Assembly: GCA_964345925.1 (NCBI GenBank)
Contig: CAYFSP010000003.1
Span: 1 to 64,000 of the forward strand
Length of the DNA: 64,000 nt
Source of the DNA: Miniphocaeibacter sp964345925
Lineage (GTDB): Bacteria; Bacillota; Clostridia; Tissierellales; Peptoniphilaceae
Direction: 5' to 3'
Below, one piece after another: positions 34,979-44,734 of this stretch. The position numbers were made by a program, and so were the translations under genes. Below the pieces are notes generated by a model. That model did not search any database and was not told the origin of the DNA. It was given only the letters and a program-made list of their open reading frames with translations. The first letter of the stretch is position 1. Every line of letters begins with the position of its first letter.

Positions 34979-36787
34979 TTAATCTTCATCATATTTTAAA
35001 ACTGATAAAAAGGCTTGTTGAGGAACTTCTACAGATCCTATTTGTCTCATTCTCTTTTTACCTTCTTTTTGTTTTTCTAATAGTTTTCTTTTTCTAGATA
35101 TATCTCCACCATAGCATTTAGCTAATACATCTTTTCTAAGTGCTCTAACAGTTTCTCTAGCAATTACCTTTGCACCAATTGAAGCCTGTATAGGAACTGC
35201 AAATTGATGTCTAGGTATTTCTTCTTTTAACCTTTCAACAATAACTCTGGCTCTTTCGTATGATTTTTCATTGTGGACGATTAAAGAGAATGCATCTACT
35301 AATTCTCCGTTTATAAGTATATCTAGTTTTACTAAATCGGAAACCTCATAACCCTTTAATTCATAGTCGAGAGAGGCATAACCTTTAGTTTTAGATTTTA
35401 ATGCATCAAAGAAATCATAAATTACTTCATTTAACGGAAGAGTATAGTTTATATTAACCCTTTTTTCATCGAGATACTCCATATTTACAAAGGTACCACG
35501 TTTATTTTGGCATAGTTCCATAATAACTCCAACATAATCTTTTGGAGCCATAATATTTGCATCGACAATAGGTTCTTCCATATATTCAATTTCCGATGGT
35601 TCAGGTAGATTACTTGGATTTTGTATTTTTAATACCTCTCCATTCTTTTTTGTAACATTGTAAATAACAGATGGAGCTGTAGTAATAATATTTAAATCGA
35701 ATTCCCTTTCGAGACGTTCTTGTATTATTTCCATATGAAGAAGTCCTAAGAAACCACATCTAAAACCAAATCCAAGGGCAGCTGATGTTTCATGTTCAAA
35801 GGTTAAAGATGCATCATTGACTTGAAGTTTTTCCAAAGCTTCTCTAATATCGTTAAATTCTTCACCTTCAGCTGGATAAATACCACAGTAAACCATAGGT
35901 GTTACCTTCTTATATCCTGGTAAGGCTTCAGATGTAGGGTTACTAGCATCTGTTATAGTATCTCCAACTCTAGAATCTTTAACATTTTTAATACTTGCAA
36001 CTACATATCCAACATCTCCAGCAGATATGCTATCAGTAGATACACTACTATTAGCAGAATAACCTACTTCTGTAACTTCAAATTCCTTTCCAGTAGACAT
36101 CATCTTTATATTCATTCCAGGTTTAATTATTCCATCGTAAACCCTAATATAGGATACTACTCCCTTATATGAATCATAATAGGAATCAAATATTAAAGCT
36201 TTTAAAGGATTTGAATCCTCCCCTTCTGGAGCAGGTACATTTTGAACAATATCCTCTAGTACATCAACGATATTCAACCCTTCTTTAGCAGATATAGCAG
36301 GAGAATTTGAAGCATCTAAACCAATAATATCTTCAATTTCTCTTTTAGCAAAATCTATATCCGCTGATGGAAGGTCAATTTTATTTATTACTGGTAGTAT
36401 TTCCAAATCTTGATCTAGTGCTAAGTAAACATTTGCTAAAGTTTGAGCCTCTACTCCTTGAGTAGCATCGACGATTAAAACCGCACCTTCACATGCAGCA
36501 AGACTACGAGATACTTCATAGTTAAAATCCACATGTCCAGGGGTATCAATTAAATTTAATATATACGTTTCTCCATCTAAAGCTTTATAAAATAATTTTA
36601 CAGCTTTTAATTTTATTGTAATTCCTCTTTCTCTTTCAAGATCCATACTATCTAGGACTTGACTTTCCATTTCTCTCTTTGTTAACATTCCAGTCTCTTC
36701 TATTAACCTATCAGCTAATGTAGATTTTCCATGGTCAATATGTGCAATAATTGAAAAGTTTCTTATATTTGTTTTTTTTATATTCAT
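34979..36787 (-). CDS. lepA: Elongation factor 4 (LepA)
   Basis: Ribosome-associated GTPase of 602 residues. G motifs AHIDHGKST near residue 15, DTPGH near 83 and NKID near 137; then EF-G-like domains II, III and V, and the LepA-specific C-terminal domain with RHQFAVPIQASIGAKVIARE and AKCYGGDISRKRKLLEKQKE. It follows the signal peptidase pair by 17 bases. Confidence 0.97.
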   Translation of the reverse strand: MNIKKTNIRNFSIIAHIDHGKSTLADRLIEETGMLTKREMESQVLDSMDLERERGITIKLKAVKLFYKALDGETYILNLIDTPGHVDFNYEVSRSLAACEGAVLIVDATQGVEAQTLANVYLALDQDLEILPVINKIDLPSADIDFAKREIEDIIGLDASNSPAISAKEGLNIVDVLEDIVQNVPAPEGEDSNPLKALIFDSYYDSYKGVVSYIRVYDGIIKPGMNIKMMSTGKEFEVTEVGYSANSSVSTDSISAGDVGYVVASIKNVKDSRVGDTITDASNPTSEALPGYKKVTPMVYCGIYPAEGEEFNDIREALEKLQVNDASLTFEHETSAALGFGFRCGFLGLLHMEIIQERLEREFDLNIITTAPSVIYNVTKKNGEVLKIQNPSNLPEPSEIEYMEEPIVDANIMAPKDYVGVIMELCQNKRGTFVNMEYLDEKRVNINYTLPLNEVIYDFFDALKSKTKGYASLDYELKGYEVSDLVKLDILINGELVDAFSLIVHNEKSYERARVIVERLKEEIPRHQFAVPIQASIGAKVIARETVRALRKDVLAKCYGGDISRKRKLLEKQKEGKKRMRQIGSVEVPQQAFLSVLKYDED

Positions 36788-36804
36788 TTAAACTCCTAAT
36801 AATA

Positions 36805-37338
36805 TTAAATTTTCCCAAATTTTTTAAGAGGTAATAGCCTATAGGATGCAACTCCTACTATTGAAGTTTTCTTGATAGGTCCAAATATTCGACTATCCTG
36901 ACTTCTGTTGCGATTATCCCCTAGTACAAAAACTTCATTAGACCCTATTTCCCAATAGGAATCATTAAAAAAGCTTGTACTATCTTTTTCTTTTATATAA
37001 CTTTCTACTATCTTATTTCCATTTATGTAAATATTGTAGTCTTTAATCTCTACAATATCTCCTTCTAAGGCAATAATTCTTTTAATATAGTCGTAATCTT
37101 CATCATTGTATGGATTTTTAAATTCTATAATATCACCATATGATAAATCGGATATTCTAAGTCCAATTTTATTGATAAGTAATCTTTCATTAGTACTGAA
37201 GGTCGGCTCCATGCTCGATCCATCAACTGTAGTAGTACTGAATACAAAATTTTTAACAAGTAGTGCTAATATAAGAATAAGTATAGTCATAATAATCCAT
37301 TGAAAAGATTCTAAAATTTTTCTTTTAATGACTTTCAC
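36805..37338 (-). CDS. lepB: Type I signal peptidase, copy 1
   Basis: Membrane-anchored protease that removes signal peptides. 177 residues: one membrane helix (about 14-33), catalytic Ser42 in GSSMEPTF, catalytic Lys86 in YIKRIIALEGD, and VLGDNRNRSQDSR near 140. It is the second of two adjacent, clearly paralogous genes 11 bases apart, upstream of lepA. Confidence 0.94.
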   Translation of the reverse strand: MKVIKRKILESFQWIIMTILILILALLVKNFVFSTTTVDGSSMEPTFSTNERLLINKIGLRISDLSYGDIIEFKNPYNDEDYDYIKRIIALEGDIVEIKDYNIYINGNKIVESYIKEKDSTSFFNDSYWEIGSNEVFVLGDNRNRSQDSRIFGPIKKTSIVGVASYRLLPLKKFGKI

Positions 37339-37349
37339 TTATAATACCA

Positions 37350-37886
37350 TCAATTTTTCATCAGTCCCATATTATTAAATGGATAATATCTGAAGAAAGC
37401 TATACCTACAACAGTATCTTTCTTTATTGGCCCAAAGGATCTACTATCGTTACTATTTGGTCTGTTATCGCCTAAAACAAAGATTTCATCTTCTTTAATT
37501 TCCCAATAATTTTCATTCCTAAAGGTAGTATATCCACCTGTGCTAGTATATTCTTCAGATAAGGGAGAGTTGTTAACATAGACTATATTATCTTTTATTT
37601 CAACAATATCACCTTCAAGAGCAATAACCCTCTTTATAAAGTCATCTTTACCGTTATCAGGACTGTGAAATTCGATAATATCACCTTTTTTTACATTATC
37701 GACCATAAATTTAATTCTATTTACAAATAGTTTGTCACTTGTTTTTAATGTAGGCTCCATACTTTCACCTTGTATTGAGGTAGTACTGATAATAAACATT
37801 CTTATAATAAATGCTAAAGAAATGGCTACAATTAACATTAATATCCATTCTATAATCTCTTTTGTCATGCTTTTTTTATTTTCCAT
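37350..37886 (-). CDS. lepB: Type I signal peptidase, copy 2
   Basis: Paralogue of the next gene, 178 residues: membrane helix (about 11-33), catalytic Ser42 in GESMEPTL, Lys85 in FIKRVIALEGD and VLGDNRPNSNDSR. The ATG at 37886 is preceded by GGAG; a longer frame to 37916 would run through that ribosome site. Divergent from rpsT; a TGATATAAT extended -10 on the minus strand near 37928 probably drives it. The pair implies duplication with some division of substrates, as with Bacillus SipS/SipT. Confidence 0.93.
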   Translation of the reverse strand: MENKKSMTKEIIEWILMLIVAISLAFIIRMFIISTTSIQGESMEPTLKTSDKLFVNRIKFMVDNVKKGDIIEFHSPDNGKDDFIKRVIALEGDIVEIKDNIVYVNNSPLSEEYTSTGGYTTFRNENYWEIKEDEIFVLGDNRPNSNDSRSFGPIKKDTVVGIAFFRYYPFNNMGLMKN

Positions 37887-37939
37887 ATAAATAATCACTC
37901 CAGATAAATAAATCATTACTAATTATATCACAAATTCTC

Positions 37940-37968
37940 TTGATTTTTGTTATTTGCTATTATATAAT
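37940..37968 (+). promoter_or_regulatory. Sigma-A promoter of rpsT
   Basis: TTGATT (37940-37945), 17-base spacer, TATAAT (37963-37968), about 29 bases before the rpsT ATG. Confidence 0.78.
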
Positions 37969-37996
37969 ATCAATGTTATGTTTAGGAGGTGAAATC

Positions 37997-38260
37997 ATGG
38001 CAAATATTAAATCGGCAATAAAAAGAATTGATGTTACAAAAAGACAAACCATAGAAAATAAAGCAAGAAAATCTGAAATTAAAACTTATATTAAAAAATT
38101 CGAAAATGCTATTTCTACTGAAAATTATGATGAAGCAAAAAGTTTATTAAAAGTTATAGATAAAAAATTGAAGAAAGCTACTTCAAAAAATGTTATTCAT
38201 AAAAATACGGCATCTAGACAATTAAGTCAACTTTCTAAGAAAATCAACTTAGCAAAATAG
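37997..38260 (+). CDS. rpsT: 30S ribosomal protein S20
   Basis: Small-subunit protein binding 16S rRNA, 87 residues, all helical and Lys-rich, starting with the family pattern MANIKSAIKRI and ending HKNTASRQLSQLSKKIN. I chose the ATG at 37997, which follows AGGAGGTG; an upstream in-frame extension has no ribosome site. It is one of only three plus-strand genes in the window. In spore-formers gpr and spoIIP follow towards lepA; neither is present. Confidence 0.96.
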   Translation: MANIKSAIKRIDVTKRQTIENKARKSEIKTYIKKFENAISTENYDEAKSLLKVIDKKLKKATSKNVIHKNTASRQLSQLSKKINLAK

Positions 38261-38269
38261 TAAATGGTT

Positions 38270-38302
38270 GAGATAATGTAAATGGATCTATTACATTATC
38301 TC
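38270..38302 (+). terminator. Terminator after rpsT
   Basis: Perfect 12-bp stem (38270-38281 with 38291-38302), 9-nt loop and a run of seven Ts on the plus strand. It lies between the converging rpsT and holA genes. Confidence 0.9.
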
Positions 38303-38307
38303 TTTTT

Positions 38308-39297
38308 TTATCTCAATATATCTAAAATATATTTTTCAATTATTTTTTTTGAACTTAAGGAACTGGATTTTAATTCAACTTCTGTAGAATATGCTAAATG
38401 TATTGCTGTTCTAAGTTCATCATATTTCCAGACTTTACTAAAAGGTCTTATTTTTTTTGTTTCATAAAATGAAATAGAATATTTTTTTGTAATCTCATTA
38501 TCGGGAATTTTCAACCTAATACATTCCTTTATGGTCAAAAGGTTTCTTATAGTTCTTATTATCATATAGAATATCCTAAAGGAATCATCTGAGGATTGTA
38601 ATAACTCATAGTATATTTTTAAAGATTTAGAAATATTTTTTTCTACAATTGCATCAGTTAGCTTAAAAATATTATTCTCCAAAGAATTTGTAAATAGTAA
38701 ATCTATCTCACTATTTGTAATTTCTTTTCCCCTATTTGCAAGTTTGGATAGTTCATTATTTAAATCATATAGATTCTTATTCGAATCTTTATTAAAATAT
38801 GCCGTCTTATCTATAATATAGTCAATGGAACCAGTTTTTATATTGATTTCATTTCTATTCAAATAATCTGAAATATATTTTTTTAGTTCAGCATACTCCA
38901 TTTTCCGAAACTCTTTAATAGTACCTATTTTATTGATTTTTTTATATAATTTTCCTTTAAATGGATTATTCATATTATATATAAGAATCAACAAACTACT
39001 GTTGGGGATTCTATCTAAATATTCATATAACTTGTCAATGAAATTTCCATTACTCGATATTCCCTTTTTGCTTAAATCTATATCGTCTATTATAATTATT
39101 TTCTTGTCATCAAATAGAGGTAATGTTTCTAAAGAGTTTAAAACCGTGTTAAAATCAAGTCCCTTAAAATGATATTTACTCAAATTAAAGTCCCTATATT
39201 CAAATTTTAAATTTTCATCAATTATTTTATTATAATAATTATTTATTAAATATTCTTCTTCACCATATAATAAAATAATATTATTTAGTTTTGTCAT
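38308..39297 (-). CDS. holA: DNA polymerase III subunit delta
   Basis: Clamp-loader subunit that opens the sliding clamp. 329 residues with the AAA+-like N-terminal fold (IILLYGEEEYLINNYY, LPLFDDKKIIIIDDID) lacking a working P-loop, as usual for delta, and the helical C-terminal collar. I use the ATG at 39297, inside the end of comEC, 6 bases after AGGT; an adjacent ATG at 39303 leaves no room for a ribosome site. The comEC-holA-rpsT neighbourhood is typical of Firmicutes. Confidence 0.92.
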   Translation of the reverse strand: MTKLNNIILLYGEEEYLINNYYNKIIDENLKFEYRDFNLSKYHFKGLDFNTVLNSLETLPLFDDKKIIIIDDIDLSKKGISSNGNFIDKLYEYLDRIPNSSLLILIYNMNNPFKGKLYKKINKIGTIKEFRKMEYAELKKYISDYLNRNEINIKTGSIDYIIDKTAYFNKDSNKNLYDLNNELSKLANRGKEITNSEIDLLFTNSLENNIFKLTDAIVEKNISKSLKIYYELLQSSDDSFRIFYMIIRTIRNLLTIKECIRLKIPDNEITKKYSISFYETKKIRPFSKVWKYDELRTAIHLAYSTEVELKSSSLSSKKIIEKYILDILR

Positions 39298-41644
39298 AAT
39301 CATACCTACTTACATAATATAATACTGCTAATATGAGTATTGAAAATATAAAGTCATTATATACATTTATACTCAATAAATTTTTGAAGAATAAGTCTTT
39401 CTTCGTAAATATATTAAAATCATTATCATAAAATTCAACAAAAATTGTACCATCATAATCTGTTCTAAATACCTTAATACCATTTTCGACATATCTTTTA
39501 ACCACTTCTTCATTTGGCAAATTATAACTGTTGTTTTCTCCTACTGAAAGAATTGCAGCAGAAGGGTTGACCTTTTCAATAAACTCTCTGCTAGAGCTTG
39601 TTTTAGAGCCATGATGAGGAATCTTTAATATATTGCTATTAATGTTCTCATCAATTATTTTACCTTCTATATTAGTTGATATATCTCCCGTAAATAGTAT
39701 TTTATTGTTTAGTACATTTAATAATATAACTATAGAATTATCATTTTCATCAGTATTGTTATTATTGGAGTTGAAAAATGACATAGTAATACTATCAAAT
39801 TTAAAGATATCTTTGTCCTCTCCAACATTATGGTATAAGTCTTTATTGATTTTATATTTTTCTATAAACTTTTCCCTACCACCTATTCTACTATAAATAG
39901 GAAATTCTCCATATTTTTTTATTAATTCTACAATATTACCAGCATGATCTTCATCAAAATGTGATAAAAATACAGCATCTAAACTATGAATTTTACTATA
40001 ACTCAAGTAATTATCCAGTCTTTTGAAACTATTATTCTCTTTAAATGATCCACCTGTATCAAATAAAATATTGAAATTGTGACTTTCAAGTAAAAAACTA
40101 TCTCCTTGACCTACATTAATTGCAGTTACTTTTAATACAGGATTGCTACTTATTCTAAATATAGAATATAGTAAAAACATAGGAATAAGAATAATTGTAA
40201 TTTTTTTTATAATATATAAATTGTTTTTAATATGATCCTTTATAAAATATAAAAATATTAACAAAAATATTAATATATAAATATTTAAAACATCTTCAAA
40301 TTTTAAATTAAAATCAATACTTTTAAATATATTATTTATTCCTTGAAGTAAAAATGTTTCAACAGTGTATACTGTGGAAATTATTTTTGATATAGAAATA
40401 TTTAAAAAATATATTTTTGAAAATATCATTAAAAATACAGACATATAAATTATACATATCAATAGAGGAATGGCAAGCAAGTTTCCTATTAAAGTGGCTA
40501 ATTGTATTTTATTAAAATAAAATATCTGTAATGGAAATAGGAGAAAATTAATAATAATTGTAAGTATTAATGTATTTAATATATTGAATTTTCCACTATT
40601 GTTTTTAACCAAAAGAGGATATATAAATACTATTCCAAGTGTAGCTAAAAATGAAAACTGAAAACCTATATCCAAAATATTTGTTGGATTAATTAACAAA
40701 ACAATAATACATGCAATGGATAAAGTCTTGATGTTCAGTTTTGGGAGATTATACAGCGAAGCTAAAAAGCTAGTTAAAATAAATATAAATGCTCTTATAG
40801 CTGAAGGAGGAAAATCTATAATCAAACAGTAAATAAATATAAGTATTAGAGCAAAAATTCTTTTAATATTTCTACCAATACTTAAAAAACCGAGTAAAAA
40901 TAATATAAAGGCCTCGATAAGCACAATATGAAATCCACTGACGGATATAATATGTAATATTCCTAAATTGGTAAATAATTCATCATATTCTTCAGATAAT
41001 ATATTATTACCAGTAGCGACTGAAAAAACAAAGTCTTTTGCATTATCTTCCAAATTGGAAGTTACACTATCTACAAATTTAAAAAAGGAACCTCTTAAAT
41101 TTAAGAGAGCATTACTACTTTTACCTACAATTAACATTTCATCAACATATGAATAGGCATATATATTCTTAGAAAGCATATAATTATAGTAGTTAAATTC
41201 TCCTGTGTTAGAATTATTTCTTGGTATATATATTTTGTTTGAAAATTTTATTTTATCACCAATTGTATAGTCAATATTCTTGTCTTTAATATAAATAATC
41301 ATATCTTCATTTTTTTCAATATTATCAAAAAATATATTTGTTAGTAATATTTTATTATCATCTTTGCCATATTTAATATTTTTAATTTCACCTGTAATAT
41401 TAAAAAATTTATTATTAATACTATAATCAAACTTATCTATTGAGTTTTGAAAGATAAGAACTGATATGGATATTAACAAGAGTGAAATTCCCAATATATT
41501 TAATCTATAATTTTTATTAATAAAAAATATAGTACCAGTTAATGATATTATTATTAATATATAAATGGGAAAATTAATAAAATAATTTAATATTATTCCT
41601 AAAATAAGAAATAATGCTATAAATATTGAAGGATATTTTTTCAT
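39281..41644 (-). CDS. comEC: DNA internalisation protein ComEC/Rec2
   Basis: Membrane channel for natural-transformation DNA. 787 residues: N-terminal helices and an OB-like DUF4131 region (about 1-165), the multi-helix Competence domain (about 195-460, with ISVSGFHIVLIEAF), and a C-terminal metallo-beta-lactamase domain (about 510-760) with NVGQGDSFLL, LSHFDEDHAGNI and LKIPHHGSK. All landmarks are intact. With comEA at 54.9 kb this suggests a working uptake machine; the pilus genes are not in the window. Confidence 0.94.
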   Translation of the reverse strand: MKKYPSIFIALFLILGIILNYFINFPIYILIIISLTGTIFFINKNYRLNILGISLLLISISVLIFQNSIDKFDYSINNKFFNITGEIKNIKYGKDDNKILLTNIFFDNIEKNEDMIIYIKDKNIDYTIGDKIKFSNKIYIPRNNSNTGEFNYYNYMLSKNIYAYSYVDEMLIVGKSSNALLNLRGSFFKFVDSVTSNLEDNAKDFVFSVATGNNILSEEYDELFTNLGILHIISVSGFHIVLIEAFILFLLGFLSIGRNIKRIFALILIFIYCLIIDFPPSAIRAFIFILTSFLASLYNLPKLNIKTLSIACIIVLLINPTNILDIGFQFSFLATLGIVFIYPLLVKNNSGKFNILNTLILTIIINFLLFPLQIFYFNKIQLATLIGNLLAIPLLICIIYMSVFLMIFSKIYFLNISISKIISTVYTVETFLLQGINNIFKSIDFNLKFEDVLNIYILIFLLIFLYFIKDHIKNNLYIIKKITIILIPMFLLYSIFRISSNPVLKVTAINVGQGDSFLLESHNFNILFDTGGSFKENNSFKRLDNYLSYSKIHSLDAVFLSHFDEDHAGNIVELIKKYGEFPIYSRIGGREKFIEKYKINKDLYHNVGEDKDIFKFDSITMSFFNSNNNNTDENDNSIVILLNVLNNKILFTGDISTNIEGKIIDENINSNILKIPHHGSKTSSSREFIEKVNPSAAILSVGENNSYNLPNEEVVKRYVENGIKVFRTDYDGTIFVEFYDNDFNIFTKKDLFFKNLLSINVYNDFIFSILILAVLYYVSRYDYDKTK

Positions 41645-41712
41645 TTTACACCTTTTAACATATAGTTATATATTTTAATATTATTTCTATTGTATCAATA
41701 TTTAAAGAATAA

Positions 41713-41751
41713 AAAAACTTCTTGATCACTTTAAAGGATCAGGAAGTTTTT
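41713..41751 (-). terminator. Terminator of the glycolytic operon (after eno)
   Basis: Fifteen-pair stem with one G-U, 9-nt loop, and a TTTTTTTATTCTT tail on the minus strand, ten bases past the eno stop codon. Confidence 0.9.
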
Positions 41752-41761
41752 GATTACTTGA

Positions 41762-43048
41762 TTATTTATTTATATTATAGAATGTATTTATTCCATCATA
41801 TTTGGAATTATCTTCTAAGAAATCTTCAATTCTTAACAATTGATTGTATTTAGCAATTCTATCAGTTCTAGAAGCTGAACCAGTTTTTATTTGACCAGCA
41901 TTTGTTGCTACAGCTAAATCAGCAATTGTAGTATCTTCAGTTTCTCCAGATCTATGAGAAATTACTGCAGTGTATCCATGTCTTTTAGCCAATTCAATAG
42001 CATCTAAAGTTTCTGTAATAGTACCAATTTGATTTAATTTAATCAGAATTGAATTTGCAGTATTATTTTTAATTCCTTTTTCTAGTCTTTCTACATTTGT
42101 TACGAATAGATCATCACCAACTAATTGGATTTTATCTCCCATTACTTCAGTTAATTTTTTCCATCCATCCCAATCATCTTCATCTAATCCATCTTCAATT
42201 GAGATTATTGGATATTTTTCAACTAAAGATTCATAGTATTTAATTAATTCATCAGTTGTTCTAACTACGCCTTCACCTTTGAAATCATATTTTCCATCAC
42301 TGTACATTTCAGATGCAGCAACATCTAAAGCTAGTACAACATCTTTTCTTGGCTCGTAGCCTGCTTTTTTTATAGCTTCAACTATTGTTTCTAAAGCTTC
42401 TTCGTTTGAACTTAAGTTTGGAGCAAATCCACCTTCATCACCAACTGATGTATTTAATCCCTTTGATTTTAATACTGATTTTAAACTATGGAATATTTCA
42501 GCACCCATTCTTAATCCCTCTTTAAAATTAGGAGCACCTACAGGCATAACCATAAATTCTTGAATATCCACATTATTGTCAGCATGTTCTCCACCGTTTA
42601 AGATATTCATCATTGGTACAGGTAATGTTTTACTATTTACTCCACCGATATACTCATATAGTTGAAGTCCTAATTCATTAGCAGCAGCTTTAGCTACAGC
42701 CATTGAAACGCCTAGTATAGCATTAGCTCCTAGTTTTGCTTTATTAGGAGTACCATCTAAATCAATCATAGCGTTATCAATTCCAACTTGATCAAATATT
42801 GACCAACCTATTAATTCTTCTGCTATTATCTCATTTACATTTTCAACTGCTTTTAAAACACCTTTGCCTAAATACCTTGTTTTATCGTCATCTCTTAATT
42901 CTACAGCTTCATAAGCTCCTGTAGAAGCACCTGATGGTACTAATGCTAAACCTACAAAACCATTGTCTGTTGTAACTTCAACTTCTACTGTAGGGTTACC
43001 TCTTGAATCTAAAACTTCTCTTGCATAAACGTCAATTATTGTACTCAT
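41762..43048 (-). CDS. eno: Enolase
   Basis: Converts 2-phosphoglycerate to phosphoenolpyruvate. 428 residues. VYAREVLDSRGNPTVEVEV at the start, the metal ligands in ALDVAASEMY and SIEDGLDEDDWDGW, LVGDDLFVTN, and the signature ILIKLNQIGTITET with the catalytic lysine; then SHRSGETEDTTIADLAVA. Last gene of the cggR-gap-pgk-tpiA-gpmI-eno operon. Confidence 0.98.
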   Translation of the reverse strand: MSTIIDVYAREVLDSRGNPTVEVEVTTDNGFVGLALVPSGASTGAYEAVELRDDDKTRYLGKGVLKAVENVNEIIAEELIGWSIFDQVGIDNAMIDLDGTPNKAKLGANAILGVSMAVAKAAANELGLQLYEYIGGVNSKTLPVPMMNILNGGEHADNNVDIQEFMVMPVGAPNFKEGLRMGAEIFHSLKSVLKSKGLNTSVGDEGGFAPNLSSNEEALETIVEAIKKAGYEPRKDVVLALDVAASEMYSDGKYDFKGEGVVRTTDELIKYYESLVEKYPIISIEDGLDEDDWDGWKKLTEVMGDKIQLVGDDLFVTNVERLEKGIKNNTANSILIKLNQIGTITETLDAIELAKRHGYTAVISHRSGETEDTTIADLAVATNAGQIKTGSASRTDRIAKYNQLLRIEDFLEDNSKYDGINTFYNINK

Positions 43049-43063
43049 TATATTCCTCCAAAT

Positions 43064-44724
43064 TTATTTAATTAATGATTTACCTGTCATTTCTACAGGT
43101 TTTTCTATATTCAAAATATTTAAAATAGTTGGTGCTATGTCAGATAATTTACCTTCTGATAAATTCATATTCTTATCTGGAAATTCAATAAATGGCACTT
43201 TATTTGTAGTATGTGCTGTAAAGGATTCTTTAGTACCTTCATCTATTAAATATTCACTATTACCATGATCTGCAGTAACAAATAATATTGTATTTCCATC
43301 TTTCTCAATACTTTTTAATACTCTACCTAAACATGTATCAACTGTTTCTACTGCTTTTACGGCAGCATTTATAACACCTGTATGACCAACCATATCTGTA
43401 TTGGCATAATTCAATATAATCAATTCATACTTACTACTATCAATGGCATCAATTACATTTTCAGTTACTTCAATAGCACTCATCTCTGGTTGAAGATCAT
43501 ATGTTGCAACTTTAGGAGATGGTATTAGTTTTCTATCCTCTAATTCATTAGGCTTTTCAACTCCACCATTGAAGAAAAATGTAACATGGGCATATTTTTC
43601 AGTTTCAGCTATTCTTAACTGGTTTAAATTGTTTTTTGCAATAATTTCTCCAAGAGTATTTTTATGAACATCTGGAGGATATGCAATATGAACATTTTCA
43701 AGTGTAGCATCATACTGGGTCATAGTAATATAAAAAATATTTTTTAATATTTTCTTTCTATTAAATCCATCAAACTCTTTATCGTTAATAGCTCTAGTCA
43801 TCTCTCTAGCTCTATCAGGTCTAAAATTAAAAAATATTATTGAATCATTATCATCAATTAGATTTTTATTGCCATTTTCATCCTCAACAATTGTAGGTTC
43901 CATAAATTCATCAGTAATTTTATTGTTATACGAACTTATTATTGTTTTAACAGGATCATTTGTACTTACACCTTCTCCTAAAACTAAAGAATTATATGCT
44001 CGTTCAACCCTATCCCATCTCTTATCCCTATCCATAGCATAATATCTACCATTTATAGTTGATAATTTTCCTACACCTATTTTATCCATTTCATCTATTA
44101 AAGTTTTAATATCTGATTTTCCAGCAGTTGGAGATACGTCTCTACCATCTAAAAATGCATGAACGTAGACTCTATTAAAATCATTATCCTTACATAGTTT
44201 TAACAATGCGAATAAATGACTCATATGACTATGAACACCACCATATGATACCAATCCTAATAAATGTAATTTACTATTATTTTTTTTAGCGTGATCAATA
44301 GCTGATAAAAATTTTTCATTATTAAAGAAATCTCCATCATCAATTGACTTTGTAATTTTGGTTAAATCTTGATATGGATCGGTCTTTATAGCTTAGGTTT
44401 TAACTTAATATTTACTAAGTCACTTGAACCTTTATTTTACTTAAGTTTAATAATCTCACCATTAATTATGAGCTTGGTCTTGATTAAAGTATCTACGCCA
44501 CNNNNNNNNNNTTTTCCAGCACCAATATTTAAATGTCCTACTTCTGAATTACACATTTGTCCCTCTGGTAACCCTACTGCTAAACCACTAGCATCTAATT
44601 TCGTGTTAGGATAATTTTTTATTAGACTATCAAAGTTTGGAGTATTGGCAAGAGATATTGCATTTCCTTCATAACTCTTACCTATTCCCCATCCATCAAG
44701 AATCATTAACATGACTTTTTTCAT
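43064..44724 (-). CDS. gpmI: 2,3-bisphosphoglycerate-independent phosphoglycerate mutase, broken by a misassembly
   Basis: Interconverts 3- and 2-phosphoglycerate using two Mn ions. The N-terminal part (44724-44512) reads MLMILDGWGIGKSYEGNAIS through the catalytic serine in MCNSEVGHLNIGAGK. The frame then meets ten Ns (44502-44511) and about 127 bases with no counterpart, and resumes at 44374 with YQDLTKI and DFFNNE, followed by GGVHSHMSHLFALL to the stop. Family members read GAG-(R/K)-(I/V)V-YQDLT here, so only about two codons are really missing; the rebuilt protein would be about 509 residues, the normal size. An assembly error is far likelier than a broken gene, since the rest of the frame is intact. 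Confidence 0.9.
44375..44511. other. Foreign 127-bp fragment plus 10-N gap inside gpmI
   Basis: The bases 44375-44501 match no part of a phosphoglycerate mutase and abut ten Ns. On the plus strand one frame stays open throughout and is strongly hydrophobic (for example LGFNLIFTKSLEPLFYLSL), resembling a piece of a membrane protein. This looks like a contig end from elsewhere joined here by scaffolding. A small inserted element is the alternative. Confidence 0.75.
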
Positions 44725-44734
44725 AAAATTCCTT

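Noticed and set aside
44369..44614. A plus-strand hydrophobic frame as a small membrane protein gene
   Set aside because: It spans the Ns and reads partly antisense to gpmI, with no ribosome site. The foreign part is better explained as a misplaced contig end.
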